Program-made: the position numbers and the translations under genes
Notes under the pieces: model-generated
Database searches by the model: none
Told to the model about the DNA's origin: nothing
The model's input: the letters and a program-made list of their open reading frames with translations, nothing else
Part shown: piece after piece, positions 55,986 to 64,000 of the stretch
Layout of the letters: each line of letters opens with the position of its first letter
Numbering within the stretch: position 1 is the stretch's first letter
Origin: JAHRAW01 sp965243285
GTDB taxonomy: Bacteria; Pseudomonadota; Gammaproteobacteria; Arenicellales; Poriferihabitantaceae
DNA length: 64,000 bases
Direction: 5' to 3'
NCBI GenBank assembly: GCA_965243285.1
Contig: OZ251537.1
Location: forward strand, 1,302,001 to 1,366,000

Positions 55986-58900
55986 CTAAAACTGGAGTTC
56001 GCCTTGTAGGAGGATGGTGTGTTGGGCGGTGCGGCTGCTGTCGCGGCGTTCGCCTAATAGGTTTAGGTCGAAGTTGGAGGAGGTTTTCCAGTTCATGCCC
56101 ATGCGGTAGATATTGGCGTCGCCTAAGGTCATTTCGCCGTAGGGGGTTAGCATGCCGCCGTGGTTTTTCAGCGGCACGCCGAAGCCTAGGCGGGCTTCCA
56201 TTTGCGCGGAGTAGTCGCGTTTGGCGGCGGTGTTGTCGGCTGGCAGACCGTGGCGCCAGAGTTGCTGAATGCCGCTGCCGGTGTCGCCGTAGGCCGGGCT
56301 TATGCGCAGCGCCAAACCTTGCCCATCGGCGCCGGCGTCGAATATCAGGTTGCCGTGAATGCCCCATTCCTTGTGGTCGCCGCCGTGGGTTACCAGGGCG
56401 CGGATGCCGCCTTCGGCGGTGTAGCCGTGGGCGCTGCGATAGCGCAAGCCGCCGCCGATTTCCAGCCCGGAGCCGGTCTCGCCATCGCCGCCGTCATAGC
56501 GCAAGCCGAGTTCGGCCGAGGGCTCGAAGATACTGCCATTGGTTGTGATGTGGCGGCGGCTGGCTTCCAACGCCAAGCGGAATTGCAGGGCCGATATCGA
56601 CATGGCGGCGAAGGCGACGTTGCCGTCGGCCACATCCAAATCGCTGCGGGTGATTTCGCTCTTTAGGCGCACGGTGGTGTGGTCGTTGCCCCAAATTTCG
56701 CCGCTGCCGCCGAAACTGGCGGAGCGCATGTCGATGTCGCTGCTGGTGGTGTCTTGGCCGGTGGGGGTGACTTCCAGTTCGCCCTGGCCGTAGCCGATGG
56801 CAGCCCATAAATCCAAGGCGCCGACGCCCCAGCCGAGGTACGGGCTTACGCTGGTCATATCGAGTTCATGCTGACCGGTGTCGCCGGCGGTGCGGTAGTC
56901 GATGGCGCTCTGCAGGCGGGATACCGACAGCCCGGCCAGCACATTGCGGCTTATTTGGCTATCTAAACCGAGGTGGAAGCCGCTTAAATCGCCGTCCCAG
57001 TCTAAAGCGCCGCTTTCGCCGGACATTTCGCGGTATTCGCCGCTGCCCCACAGGGTGATGGTGGAGCCAGCGTCGGCGTCGGCGTTAGCCGCCAGGCCTA
57101 AGGCCGAGCCGGCGCCGATGGCAGCGCCGCCGCCATTGAGCGGCAGGGTGAATCCAGTGCCGGCCAGCCAAGTTTTGGGGTCGCGCTCAGCATCGAGCAC
57201 GGCTTGGCCGTGGGCGCCGAGGGCGGTGGCTAGGGTGTTTTGGCCGCCGAGGGTGAAATTGCTCGAGCGCCCACCCAAGCCCGAGGCGGCGCTGGCGACG
57301 CGTTGGGTTACGGCGCCGGTGACGCTGGCGGTGATGGCGGTGGCGATTTCCGGCAACACTACTTGATTCACCATGTCGGCGACCATGCTGCCGTCGCCGC
57401 TGACCACGATGGTGAAGTTGAGTGTGGCGCTGGACTCGGATGCGCTGGAGGTACCGAAAGTGGCGGTGTAGGTCAGCATATAAGTACCAGCAGTGCCAAT
57501 CATCGGCGTGCCGTCCACTGTGGGGTTAGCGCGGTTGTTGAATGCCAGCCCGGTCGGCAATCCGTTGTTCGCTGTATCTGTGGGGTCGCCGGTCAAGGTG
57601 TAGACAATGTCAACACCTCGGGCAATGGGCAGAGGCAGCTGGTCGATTTCCACACCCACCGTATAGGATTGATCCAGCACCGATTCACCACCGAAAGACA
57701 GGCTAACCACGATGTCGAAGGTTTGCTCGATGGAGGAGGATGTTATGAGGTCGGTGGCGGTGTAGAGCAGCGGATAAGTGCCGGTCTCGGTGGGTGTGCC
57801 GGTCACGGTGTTGTTGCTGCTGTCGAATGCCAGCCCGGATGGCAATCCGTAGTTAGCCGTATTGGTGGCGGTGCCAGCCAAGGTGTAGGTGATGGCGCCA
57901 GCACCAGAGCCGGTGGCGGTGGGCAGATTCAGCGTGGTAATTGCCGTGCCGGGTGCATAGGTTTGATTCGCCACATCAGTGCCATCGAACTCCAGCAGGT
58001 TGACAGTGACGGTGAAGTAGATGATGGCTGGGGGGCCAGCGCCGGCGGCGGTGTAGGTTAGCATATAAATGCCGGTAAATGTCGGCCTGCCGGTCAATGC
58101 GGGGTTAGCACCGGCGGTAAATATCAGCCCCGGTGGCACTCCGTTATTATTACAGGTAGTTGTGTCATTGCACACCAAAGTGTAGGTAACGGAGTTGCCG
58201 CTGGCAGTGGGCAGGGGCAGCCGGGCGATTGACGATCCCAGCGTGTAGGTTTGATCATCCACTGTGCCATTGAAAGACAGCATGCTGACTACGATGGTGA
58301 AGGTGGTGTCGATGGGGACTGTGGAGGCGGTGGTGTCAGTGGCGGTGTAGGTCAGCATATAAGTACCAGCAGTGTCACTTATCGGCGTGCCGTCCACTGT
58401 GGGGTTAGCGCCGTTGTTGAATGTCAGCCCGGTCGGCAATCCGTTGTTCGCTGTATTTGTGGGGTCGCCGGTCAAGGTGTAGACAATGTCGTCAACACCT
58501 CGGGCAATGGGCAGAAGCAGCTGGTCGATTTCCACACCCACCGTGTAGCTTTGCTCGGCCACCGCTGGCTCATCGAAAGTCAGCTCGTTGGCGATGATGG
58601 TGAATTCGAGTGTGTCGCCGGCAGTGCTAGTGCTATTAGTGGCGACGTAGACCAGGTTGTAAGTGCCAGCCTCCAGCAGCGTGCCGGTTAAAGTGGGGGT
58701 GGGGGTGGCGTTGAATGTCAGCCCAGATGATGACGACACCGGCAAGTTATAGGTGATGGTGTCGCCGGCAGTGCTACTAGTGGCGATTGGAAGAGTCAGG
58801 TCGACATCATCACCCACTGCATAAGTCTGCACGGTTGGGAAGTCGGGTGCGGCGAGACTCACGCCAGTGACGGTGATATTGAAAGTCAGGGCGGCATGGT

Positions 58901-60359
58901 TATCGGGCGACATGCAAATCTCACCGGGCGGCGGGGGGGTTTGGCAAACGAGGGCAACATCCGTGGCGACGGCGTAGTAGGTCATGGCGTAAGTGCCGAG
59001 CGCAGTAGGGGTGCCGGATAAAAAGCGGTCGTTGGTTACATAGCTGGTATTGTCGCTACCCAGTAAGTTTCGGCTGAAATCCAAGCCGGGAGGCAGCATG
59101 CGATCGCCAATCAACGGACTATGGAAGCCATTGCCACCGGTGCCATTCAGCAAATAAATCAAGGTCTGTGCTGATGTGGATGACGGGAGTGTCATCATGG
59201 AGATTGGTTGGTTGAGGAAAACGCTGAAGTTAGCCACGTTGTCGGAAAATTCCGCCACAAAAGGCGTGGTGAATTTAAATGTGGCATCGACGAATTCGCC
59301 GACATCGGTGGCGGTGTAGGTCAGCATCACGCCGCCGGATACATACTCCGGCGTGCCTGACAAGAATTGGACACTTGATCCGTTATCCGTGTGGGTCACT
59401 CCGGGCAACACAGAATCAAGGGCGGCGCCGTCAGGGCCAGTTAGGGTGTAGGTACCCCCCAGCGAGGCTCCGGTGCCGTTGTTAGCGCGGGCGACCGACA
59501 ATTCATGAGCTCCCCCTGTACCACCTATCGGTAGACGGGCGAGATAGGTTAGAGCAGGCGTGCTAAAGAAAGTCGCCTGACTCCTCACATTGATATTGAA
59601 TATTATCGACGAAGTGACGCCATTGGCGGTGGCGGTGTAGGTGGTCTGGTAGGCACTGGCCGTCGTCGGCGTGCCGGTTAGTTGATTCGGGCTGCCGGTG
59701 GTGAGGCTCAAGCCAGCGGGCTGGTTGTCTATGGCATAGCCGATAGCGCCGCCGCCTGAGACGGTCGCCGTCGGCAAATCCAGCGCCGTAATCGCCGGCC
59801 CGACGCTATAAGCCTGGTCGGCAATGGTGGTGGTGGCGAATGTCGGCCCGTTCACGGTGATGGTGAAGGTTTCCCGCACCAGTTGTCTACCGGTGGTGGT
59901 GGAGCAGTCTCTAGTCGGGCTGCTTCGCGTGGTAAGTATGCTCTGGTAGCCTATCTCGATGGCGGCGCTGCCTTGCAGTGGCGTGCCGGATATGAAGATG
60001 GCGCGGAGTTCGTCATCTCTATTGGTAAGTTTGTCACCATCCGCGTTTTGACCATCCTCACCATCAGTATTGGGCGTGAGGTAATTGTCATAGGTAAGCC
60101 CAGGGATTAAATCCGAAAGATTTTCCGGAAACTCATTCCCATTTGGCAGGTACAAACTATAAAAATTACACATGCCATGGTTGGACACGAACGGCAACGT
60201 TAGCGGGGCTATCTCCACGCCGGCGGTGTATACTTGGTCTGAAATGGTGGGCAAGGTCTGCGCATTGGCGTGGGAAACCAGCCCGAGGCCTAATCCGCAT
60301 GCGAGTAAAAATGCTGTGAATTTAGGCAATAACTTGGACGATATTGAATGGGAGTTCAT
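55986..60359 (-). CDS. Large autotransporter with about ten Ig-like (He_PIG) repeats
   Basis: 1457 residues. The start at 60359 (MNSHSISSKLLPKFTAF) has GGAG nine bases upstream; the frame extends to 60524 without support. The signal peptide ends AFLLACGLGLGLVSHANA. About ten passenger repeats follow, each with VxxQxYTVGxxIxxLxLPxA...GLPxGLxFxxxxNPxxxGTPxxxGTYxLTYTAT. Two of them (DNA 57474-57662 and 58348-58553) are nearly identical, so duplicated recently. The C-terminal ~350 residues form the barrel (DLSGFHLGLDSQISRNVLAGLSVSRLQ, GVGALDLWAAIGYGQGEL, ADGQGLALRISPAYGDTGSG) ending in QF. Likely a surface adhesin. Barrel homologous to that at 30734. Confidence 0.9.
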   Translation of the reverse strand: MNSHSISSKLLPKFTAFLLACGLGLGLVSHANAQTLPTISDQVYTAGVEIAPLTLPFVSNHGMCNFYSLYLPNGNEFPENLSDLIPGLTYDNYLTPNTDGEDGQNADGDKLTNRDDELRAIFISGTPLQGSAAIEIGYQSILTTRSSPTRDCSTTTGRQLVRETFTITVNGPTFATTTIADQAYSVGPAITALDLPTATVSGGGAIGYAIDNQPAGLSLTTGSPNQLTGTPTTASAYQTTYTATANGVTSSIIFNINVRSQATFFSTPALTYLARLPIGGTGGAHELSVARANNGTGASLGGTYTLTGPDGAALDSVLPGVTHTDNGSSVQFLSGTPEYVSGGVMLTYTATDVGEFVDATFKFTTPFVAEFSDNVANFSVFLNQPISMMTLPSSTSAQTLIYLLNGTGGNGFHSPLIGDRMLPPGLDFSRNLLGSDNTSYVTNDRFLSGTPTALGTYAMTYYAVATDVALVCQTPPPPGEICMSPDNHAALTFNITVTGVSLAAPDFPTVQTYAVGDDVDLTLPIATSSTAGDTITYNLPVSSSSGLTFNATPTPTLTGTLLEAGTYNLVYVATNSTSTAGDTLEFTIIANELTFDEPAVAEQSYTVGVEIDQLLLPIARGVDDIVYTLTGDPTNTANNGLPTGLTFNNGANPTVDGTPISDTAGTYMLTYTATDTTASTVPIDTTFTIVVSMLSFNGTVDDQTYTLGSSIARLPLPTASGNSVTYTLVCNDTTTCNNNGVPPGLIFTAGANPALTGRPTFTGIYMLTYTAAGAGPPAIIYFTVTVNLLEFDGTDVANQTYAPGTAITTLNLPTATGSGAGAITYTLAGTATNTANYGLPSGLAFDSSNNTVTGTPTETGTYPLLYTATDLITSSSIEQTFDIVVSLSFGGESVLDQSYTVGVEIDQLPLPIARGVDIVYTLTGDPTDTANNGLPTGLAFNNRANPTVDGTPMIGTAGTYMLTYTATFGTSSASESSATLNFTIVVSGDGSMVADMVNQVVLPEIATAITASVTGAVTQRVASAASGLGGRSSNFTLGGQNTLATALGAHGQAVLDAERDPKTWLAGTGFTLPLNGGGAAIGAGSALGLAANADADAGSTITLWGSGEYREMSGESGALDWDGDLSGFHLGLDSQISRNVLAGLSVSRLQSAIDYRTAGDTGQHELDMTSVSPYLGWGVGALDLWAAIGYGQGELEVTPTGQDTTSSDIDMRSASFGGSGEIWGNDHTTVRLKSEITRSDLDVADGNVAFAAMSISALQFRLALEASRRHITTNGSIFEPSAELGLRYDGGDGETGSGLEIGGGLRYRSAHGYTAEGGIRALVTHGGDHKEWGIHGNLIFDAGADGQGLALRISPAYGDTGSGIQQLWRHGLPADNTAAKRDYSAQMEARLGFGVPLKNHGGMLTPYGEMTLGDANIYRMGMNWKTSSNFDLNLLGERRDSSRTAQHTILLQGELQF

Positions 60360-60495
60360 GGCAATTGTCTCCAGTCTGGGGGTGATTAATTTCGGGGTGA
60401 TTAACTTCATGGGGCGGATAAGCCGGTTGATTTGCCAGTGTGGGAATATAAGCTCAGCAAATAAATAAGGGGGTAAATCAGTCGGGCGGGCAAAT

Positions 60496-60524
60496 AATAT
60501 ACCCGTACGGGCGGATAATACCAA
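60496..60524 (-). promoter_or_regulatory. Candidate promoter and operator for the large autotransporter
   Basis: On the minus strand TTGGTA (60519-60524), 17 bp spacer, TATATT (60496-60501). The spacer starts next to the -10 with a perfect palindrome CCCGTACGGG (60502-60511), a plausible repressor site. Leader about 130 bases. Confidence 0.42.
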
Positions 60525-60667
60525 AAAATAGTCACGCCCGAAGTGAGGCCTGAGTCACGCCCGAATTACGCCCGAATTACGGATGAAAAATAGCGGCGCT
60601 GCCCAGGTCTCGCTGATAAGCAATTTTATGCCTTAATTCAAGGCGAGATTCAAGGGCTATAAGGGGG

Positions 60668-60685
60668 GATTTATATACCTAAATC
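60668..60685. repeat. 18 bp near-palindrome, inverted copy
   Basis: GATTTATATACCTAAATC, exact reverse complement of the consensus, followed by TGCAAG, as CTTGCA precedes the copy at 37708. Confidence 0.6.
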
Positions 60686-60715
60686 TGCAAGTTTTCACTC
60701 CACCCATGGCGGCTG

Positions 60716-60801
60716 AGGCTGTGCGAAAAGCCATTGCTGACCCAAGGAAAATGAAGAAAAAGTTTCATTTTCAACATTCAAAAATCAAACAATAGCAACG
60801 T
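60716..60801. mobile_element. Truncated MITE-like element, copy 3
   Basis: One end (CTGTGCGAAAAGCC) and about 80 bp of interior match the complement of 55420-55505. The other end is missing. Confidence 0.6.
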
Positions 60802-60954
60802 TTGGGGTTTATATACTTATTGCCCCAGTCCTTATTTCACGCCGATTTTATAGCGTTGCGCAAAGTCTGTTTTGGTTGGGTTTTTAGGGGGTTTTTGAGG
60901 TTTTTTGAGGTAAGGCAAGCGGTTTTTCTATTTTTGGGGTAGTAAGTATATAAT

Positions 60955-61085
60955 TCCCCAACGTTTTTGTTTGTTTTTTAACAAAGCCAAAAACCAAAAA
61001 CCAAAGCCAAAAGCCAAAAGCCAAAAGTTCCCCTTGGCATAAGTCAAATCAGGCGGCTTCACCGCCAGTTTTGGTGGGGGGCAGT
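60955..61085 (+). repeat. Degenerate composite palindromic element
   Basis: AAAGCC hexamers, then CAAATCAGGCGGCTTCACCGCCAGTTTTGGTGGGGGG. The left arm has the AAATCAGGCGG type and the right arm the CGCCAGTTTT type, so it looks like a recombinant between two stem variants. Confidence 0.65.
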
Positions 61086-61134
61086 TGATGTACATAATAA
61101 GGTGCGGTTGCAACAAACCAAACATATCCGGGCG

Positions 61135-61250
61135 GATTTAGGTATATAAATCCCAAAATTTTGTGCCATCGCTGCTATTGCCAGCGCTGTGGATGAGGAG
61201 GGGTGATGTCAATAAACCAAACTATCCGGGCGGATTTAGGTATATAAATC
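61135..61250. repeat. Two direct copies of an extended 18 bp near-palindrome repeat
   Basis: 61135-61152 and 61233-61250 are exact copies of GATTTAGGTATATAAATC, each preceded by a variant of AACCAAACTATCCGGGCG. A remnant of that leader also lies at 54366-54388. Confidence 0.65.
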
Positions 61251-61390
61251 TCCAATAAAAAACCCTTCCACTTTTCACTCCCCCACCGCTGTACCGCCTC
61301 GCCTGCTTCGCCGCATCGGGCGGGCGGCTGTGGTGTACTATAATTCTCAAGATTCAAGCGGAATATTGGTGCACCGACGGCTAAACGGCA

Positions 61391-61909
61391 ATGGCTAAAC
61401 TCGATATTTTGGTATACCCCGACCAGCGCTTGCGGCGCGTCGCCGAGGTGGTGAGCAAGTTTGATGACCAACTGCAGCGCTTGGTGGCCGATATGGCGGA
61501 AACTATGTACGCGGCGCCGGGCATCGGTTTGGCGGCGGTGCAGGTGAATGTTCCGCAGCGGGTGGTGGTGATGGACCTATCGGCGGAAAAAAATCAGCTG
61601 CAAGTGTTCATAAACCCGCAAATTTCCGCCGCCGACGGCAGCGCCGAATCCGAAGAAGGATGCTTGTCGGTGCCCGAGGTGTACGCCGTTGTGCAGCGCG
61701 CCGAGCGGGTGACTATCCGCGCCCAGGATGTGCATGGGCGGCATTTTGAGGTGCGCGCCGCCGATATGCTGGCGATTTGCATCCAGCACGAAGTCGACCA
61801 TTTAAACGGCAAGGTGTTCGTCGATTACCTGTCGCGACTGAAGCGGGGGCGGATTCGCAAAAAACTCATGAAGGAGTTTCCGCCGGCCGCCGGTCGCCTC
61901 GCCGCCTAA
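61391..61909 (+). CDS. def: Peptide deformylase
   Basis: Removes the formyl group from nascent N-termini; 172 residues. All three motifs are present: GIGLAAVQV, EEGCLSVP (metal-binding Cys) and QHEVDHLNG (HExxH). DYLSRLKRGRIRKKLMK follows as in E. coli. It sits 14 bases before fmt in the conserved def-fmt pair. TATAAT lies about 50 bases upstream but has no good -35. Confidence 0.97.
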   Translation: MAKLDILVYPDQRLRRVAEVVSKFDDQLQRLVADMAETMYAAPGIGLAAVQVNVPQRVVVMDLSAEKNQLQVFINPQISAADGSAESEEGCLSVPEVYAVVQRAERVTIRAQDVHGRHFEVRAADMLAICIQHEVDHLNGKVFVDYLSRLKRGRIRKKLMKEFPPAAGRLAA

Positions 61910-61923
61910 ACCCAGGTGATCTA

Positions 61924-63207
61924 GTGCGCGTGGTGTTCGCCGGCACGCCGGCTTTTGCGGTGCCGGCTTTAGCGGCGCTGCTGGCGGCGCCGACGGTGCA
62001 ACTGGTGGGGGTGTTCACGCAGCCCGACCGCCGCGCCGGACGCGGCAAACGGCTGCGGCAAAGCGCGGTGTCAGAGGCCATGGCGGCGGTGAATCAGAGT
62101 GCCTGGGCGGGGAATCAAAGCCAGGTGGCGGGGAATCAAGGCGCCCGGGCCGGGAATCAAAGCCAGGTGGCGAATCAAAGCGTCGCGGTGGGGGAGCAAA
62201 GCGTCCCGGTGAATGAAATCGAGGCGGCGACGGCGAATCAGAGCGCCTGGGCGGGGAATCGAAGCCAGGTGGCGAATCAAAGCGCCTGGGCCAGGAATCA
62301 AATCGAGGCGGCGGCGAATCAGAGTGCCTGGGCGGGGAATCGAAGCCAGGGGGCGAATCAAAGCGCCTGGGCCAGGAATCAAATCGAGGCGGCGGCGGTG
62401 AATCAGAGTGCCCCGGTGCCAGTGTTTCAGCCGCATGTTTGGGGCGATGATGCCACCGCCGAACTCAAAAATCTGCGCGCGGATTTGCTGGTGGTGGTTG
62501 CCTATGGCGCGCTGCTGCCGGCGGCGGCGCTGGCCATGCCGCGATTAGGATGCGTGAATATCCACGCCTCGCTGCTGCCGAGATGGCGCGGCGCGGCGCC
62601 GATTCAACGCGCCATCGAGGCCGGGGATGCCATCACCGGCTTAAGTTTAATGCGCATGGAATGCGGCCTGGACGCTGGCGCCGTATTCGCCCGCCGCCGC
62701 ATCGCCATCGCGCCGCAAGACACCGCCGGCAGCCTGCAAGATAAATTGGCGCGCCAGGCCGGGGAATTCCTCGCCGCCCATCTGCCAGCCCTCGCCAGCG
62801 CTGCGCTGCCGGCGGTGGTGCAAGACGAATCCGCGGCCTGCTATGCGCGCAAAATACACACCGCCGAAGCACGCCTGAACTGGCGCGCCGAGGCCGCAAC
62901 CGTGGTGCGCCAAATCCGCGCCTTCAACCCCAAACCGATGGCGCACGCCACCGTGGACGGCGTGCGGCTGAGAATTCTGCGCGCCGAGGTGGATTTCGCC
63001 GCCGACCCGGCTCGATTAGATAAAATCGCGCCCGGAGTCATATATACAGCCGACAAAAGCGGCGTATGCGTGGCCACCGGCGGCGGCGGCCTGCGGCTCA
63101 TCGAAGTGCAAAAGCCAGGTCGGGCGGCGATGTCGGCCGCAGCCTGGCAAAATGGCATGGCGGTGGTGGGGTCGCGGTTTGATGTTGGGGGTGAGGGTGG
63201 CGGGTGA
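61924..63207 (+). CDS. fmt: Methionyl-tRNA formyltransferase with large in-frame repeat insertion
   Basis: Formylates initiator Met-tRNA. I place the start at the GTG at 61924 (MRVVFAGTPAFAVPAL), just after AGGTGA. Length is 427 residues, against about 315 in E. coli. The core is intact: GVFTQPDRRAGRGKRLRQS, VVAYGALLPAAAL, NIHASLLPRWRGAAPIQRAIEAGD with its catalytic Asn and His, and the Asp in GLDAGAVF. The C-terminal domain has IRAFNPKPMAHATVDG. The extra ~110 residues (DNA 62088-62412) are NQSAWAGNRSQVA-type repeats, placed after the RAGRGKRL loop and before VPVFQP. Confidence 0.95.
   Translation: MRVVFAGTPAFAVPALAALLAAPTVQLVGVFTQPDRRAGRGKRLRQSAVSEAMAAVNQSAWAGNQSQVAGNQGARAGNQSQVANQSVAVGEQSVPVNEIEAATANQSAWAGNRSQVANQSAWARNQIEAAANQSAWAGNRSQGANQSAWARNQIEAAAVNQSAPVPVFQPHVWGDDATAELKNLRADLLVVVAYGALLPAAALAMPRLGCVNIHASLLPRWRGAAPIQRAIEAGDAITGLSLMRMECGLDAGAVFARRRIAIAPQDTAGSLQDKLARQAGEFLAAHLPALASAALPAVVQDESAACYARKIHTAEARLNWRAEAATVVRQIRAFNPKPMAHATVDGVRLRILRAEVDFAADPARLDKIAPGVIYTADKSGVCVATGGGGLRLIEVQKPGRAAMSAAAWQNGMAVVGSRFDVGGEGGG
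62088..62412. repeat. In-frame minisatellite inside fmt
   Basis: Built of short units encoding NQSAWAG, NxSQVA and NQIEAA. A larger 81 bp unit (NQSAWAGNRSQVANQSAWAR onward) occurs twice with few changes between about 62239 and 62400. Confidence 0.9.
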
Positions 63208-63224
63208 GGGTGGGTGAGGTGAAA

Positions 63225-63600
63225 ATCAACAGCTAAGGCGAGAGCGGAAGCGGAAGCGAAATCAAAAGCCAGATCAAAATCAAAATCAAAAGCCAAATCA
63301 AAAGCCAAATCAAAAGCAAGATCAAAATCAAAATCAAAAGCCAAATCAAAAGCAAGATCTAAACCCCCCCACCAAAACTGGCGATAAATCCGCCAGTTTT
63401 GGCTACCCGCCGAAGCAGCCCACGCCTGTCGGCGCGGCTCTGCTTTGACTCCCCCTCATGATGTACGCGGGGGAGTGAAGATTAAAGGCAAAAGCGAAAG
63501 CGAAATCAAAATCAAAAGCGAAATCAAAATCAAAAGCGAAAGTCAACATCAACATCAAAAGTCAAATCAAAAGCGAAAGTCAACATCAACATCAACCCCA
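63225..63600 (-). repeat. Composite palindromic element between fmt and rsmB, A orientation
   Basis: AAATC/AAAGC hexamers, then CCCCCCACCAAAACTGGCG and its inverted arm (63367-63405), an extra hairpin with GCCGACAGGCG-like arms, a degenerate A hairpin (CTCCCCCTCATGATGTACGCGGGGGAG), and more hexamers up to the rsmB start. Confidence 0.8.
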
Positions 63601-63633
63601 CCCAGTCCACCCAATCCCCCAATCATTCACCCG

Positions 63634-64000
63634 ATGATTCGCGCTTATAAACCGTCGACCAAACCGTCGCTCAAACCGAAGCGCCCGAATTTGTATATGG
63701 ACGCGGCGCGGGCGGTGATGGAGGTGGTGGATGGCGGGCGGGCGTTGGATAATGTGTTGGCGGCGCACGCCGAGGTGGCGCAGCCGCATCGCCATGCGTT
63801 GTTTCAGGAGATTTGCTATGGCGGCTGCCGGCGCTACCATTATTTTGATGGGATTTTGGCGTTGCTGCTGAAAAAACCGCTCAAGGCGCATGATCGGGTG
63901 GTGCATTTTGTGCTCATAAACGCGTGCTATCAGTTGGAGCATATGCGGGCGCCGGATCACGCCGTGTTGAGCGGCAATGTGGAGGCGCTGCGCGATGGGC
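63634..64000 (+). CDS. rsmB: 16S rRNA m5C967 methyltransferase RsmB, N-terminal part
   Basis: The frame from the ATG at 63634 stays open to the window end (122 codons). It reads MIRAYKPSTKPSLKPKRPN, then DAARAVMEVVDGGRALDNVLAA, RHALFQEICYGGCRRYHYFDGIL and VHFVLINACYQLEHMRAPDHAVLS. That is the NusB-like RNA-binding domain that begins RsmB. The methyltransferase domain lies beyond the edge. def-fmt-rsmB is a standard gammaproteobacterial order. No Shine-Dalgarno is seen, and the repeat element ends about 30 bases upstream. Confidence 0.88.
   Translation, partial: MIRAYKPSTKPSLKPKRPNLYMDAARAVMEVVDGGRALDNVLAAHAEVAQPHRHALFQEICYGGCRRYHYFDGILALLLKKPLKAHDRVVHFVLINACYQLEHMRAPDHAVLSGNVEALRDG

Noticed and set aside
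37619..61250. 18 bp near-palindrome as a dif or pdif (XerCD) site
   Set aside because: It does not match the XerC/XerD half-site consensus I know and is present in too many copies.

Overview
The window looks like chromosome of an uncultured, GC-rich gammaproteobacterium. The evidence is conserved gene order and protein identity: tig-clpP-clpX-lon-hupB-ppiD, ridA-recG, mepM/anmK, pdxA-rsmA, def-fmt-rsmB, glmU-glmS, with UbiA, PriA, HtpG and ClpB. Two autotransporters and tandem Sel1 proteins hint at a host-associated or surface-interacting life; that is inference. Many genes lack a clear Shine-Dalgarno, and GTG/TTG starts are needed in several places.

Layout. 0-5 kb: partial phytanoyl-CoA dioxygenase-like gene, a frameshifted membrane-protein gene, tag, two Sel1-repeat genes and a broken metallopeptidase. 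5-8.1 kb: htpG and a five-tRNA cluster (Pro, Arg, His, Lys, Leu). 8.1-17 kb: the protein quality-control block tig, clpP, clpX, lon, hupB, tRNA-Val, tRNA-Asp, ppiD. 17-26 kb, minus strand: pyrC, a small island (m4C/m6A methyltransferase, frameshifted HNH nuclease, decayed IS481-like element) between two copies of the priA 3' end, then priA, a 1 kb non-coding stretch with DnaA-box-like sites, a NUDIX gene and ubiA. 26-37 kb: recG, ridA, a 973-residue autotransporter, anmK and an M23 peptidase. 37.6-42.4 kb: a defence-like cassette whose last three genes are strikingly AT-rich (two SPPY methyltransferases and an NgoFVII/PLD-like nuclease lacking its catalytic core). 42.4-64 kb: rsmA, pdxA, an alkyltransferase-like gene, glmS, glmU, a YkgJ-family gene, clpB, a methyltransferase, a 1457-residue autotransporter, def, fmt and the 5' part of rsmB.

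The most striking unexplained structure is a family of composite palindromic elements filling nearly every intergenic gap from 26 kb onward, with a solo hairpin near 5 kb. Each has a C-run/G-run hairpin, a second hairpin whose stem sequence changes between copies while pairing is kept, and tracts of a degenerate hexamer, GMTKTT. Clusters carrying both orientations always run in the same order, around a shared core. They sit inside conserved gene pairs (ridA/recG, pdxA/rsmA, fmt/rsmB) and run into coding sequence at rsmA. A ~148 bp MITE-like element with inverted ends is embedded in two clusters.

A second genome-wide habit is in-frame repeat or low-complexity insertion in loops of housekeeping enzymes (Fmt, RecG, HtpG, PriA, AnmK, GlmU, PdxA). 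All identifications come from reading the sequence; no searches were run.
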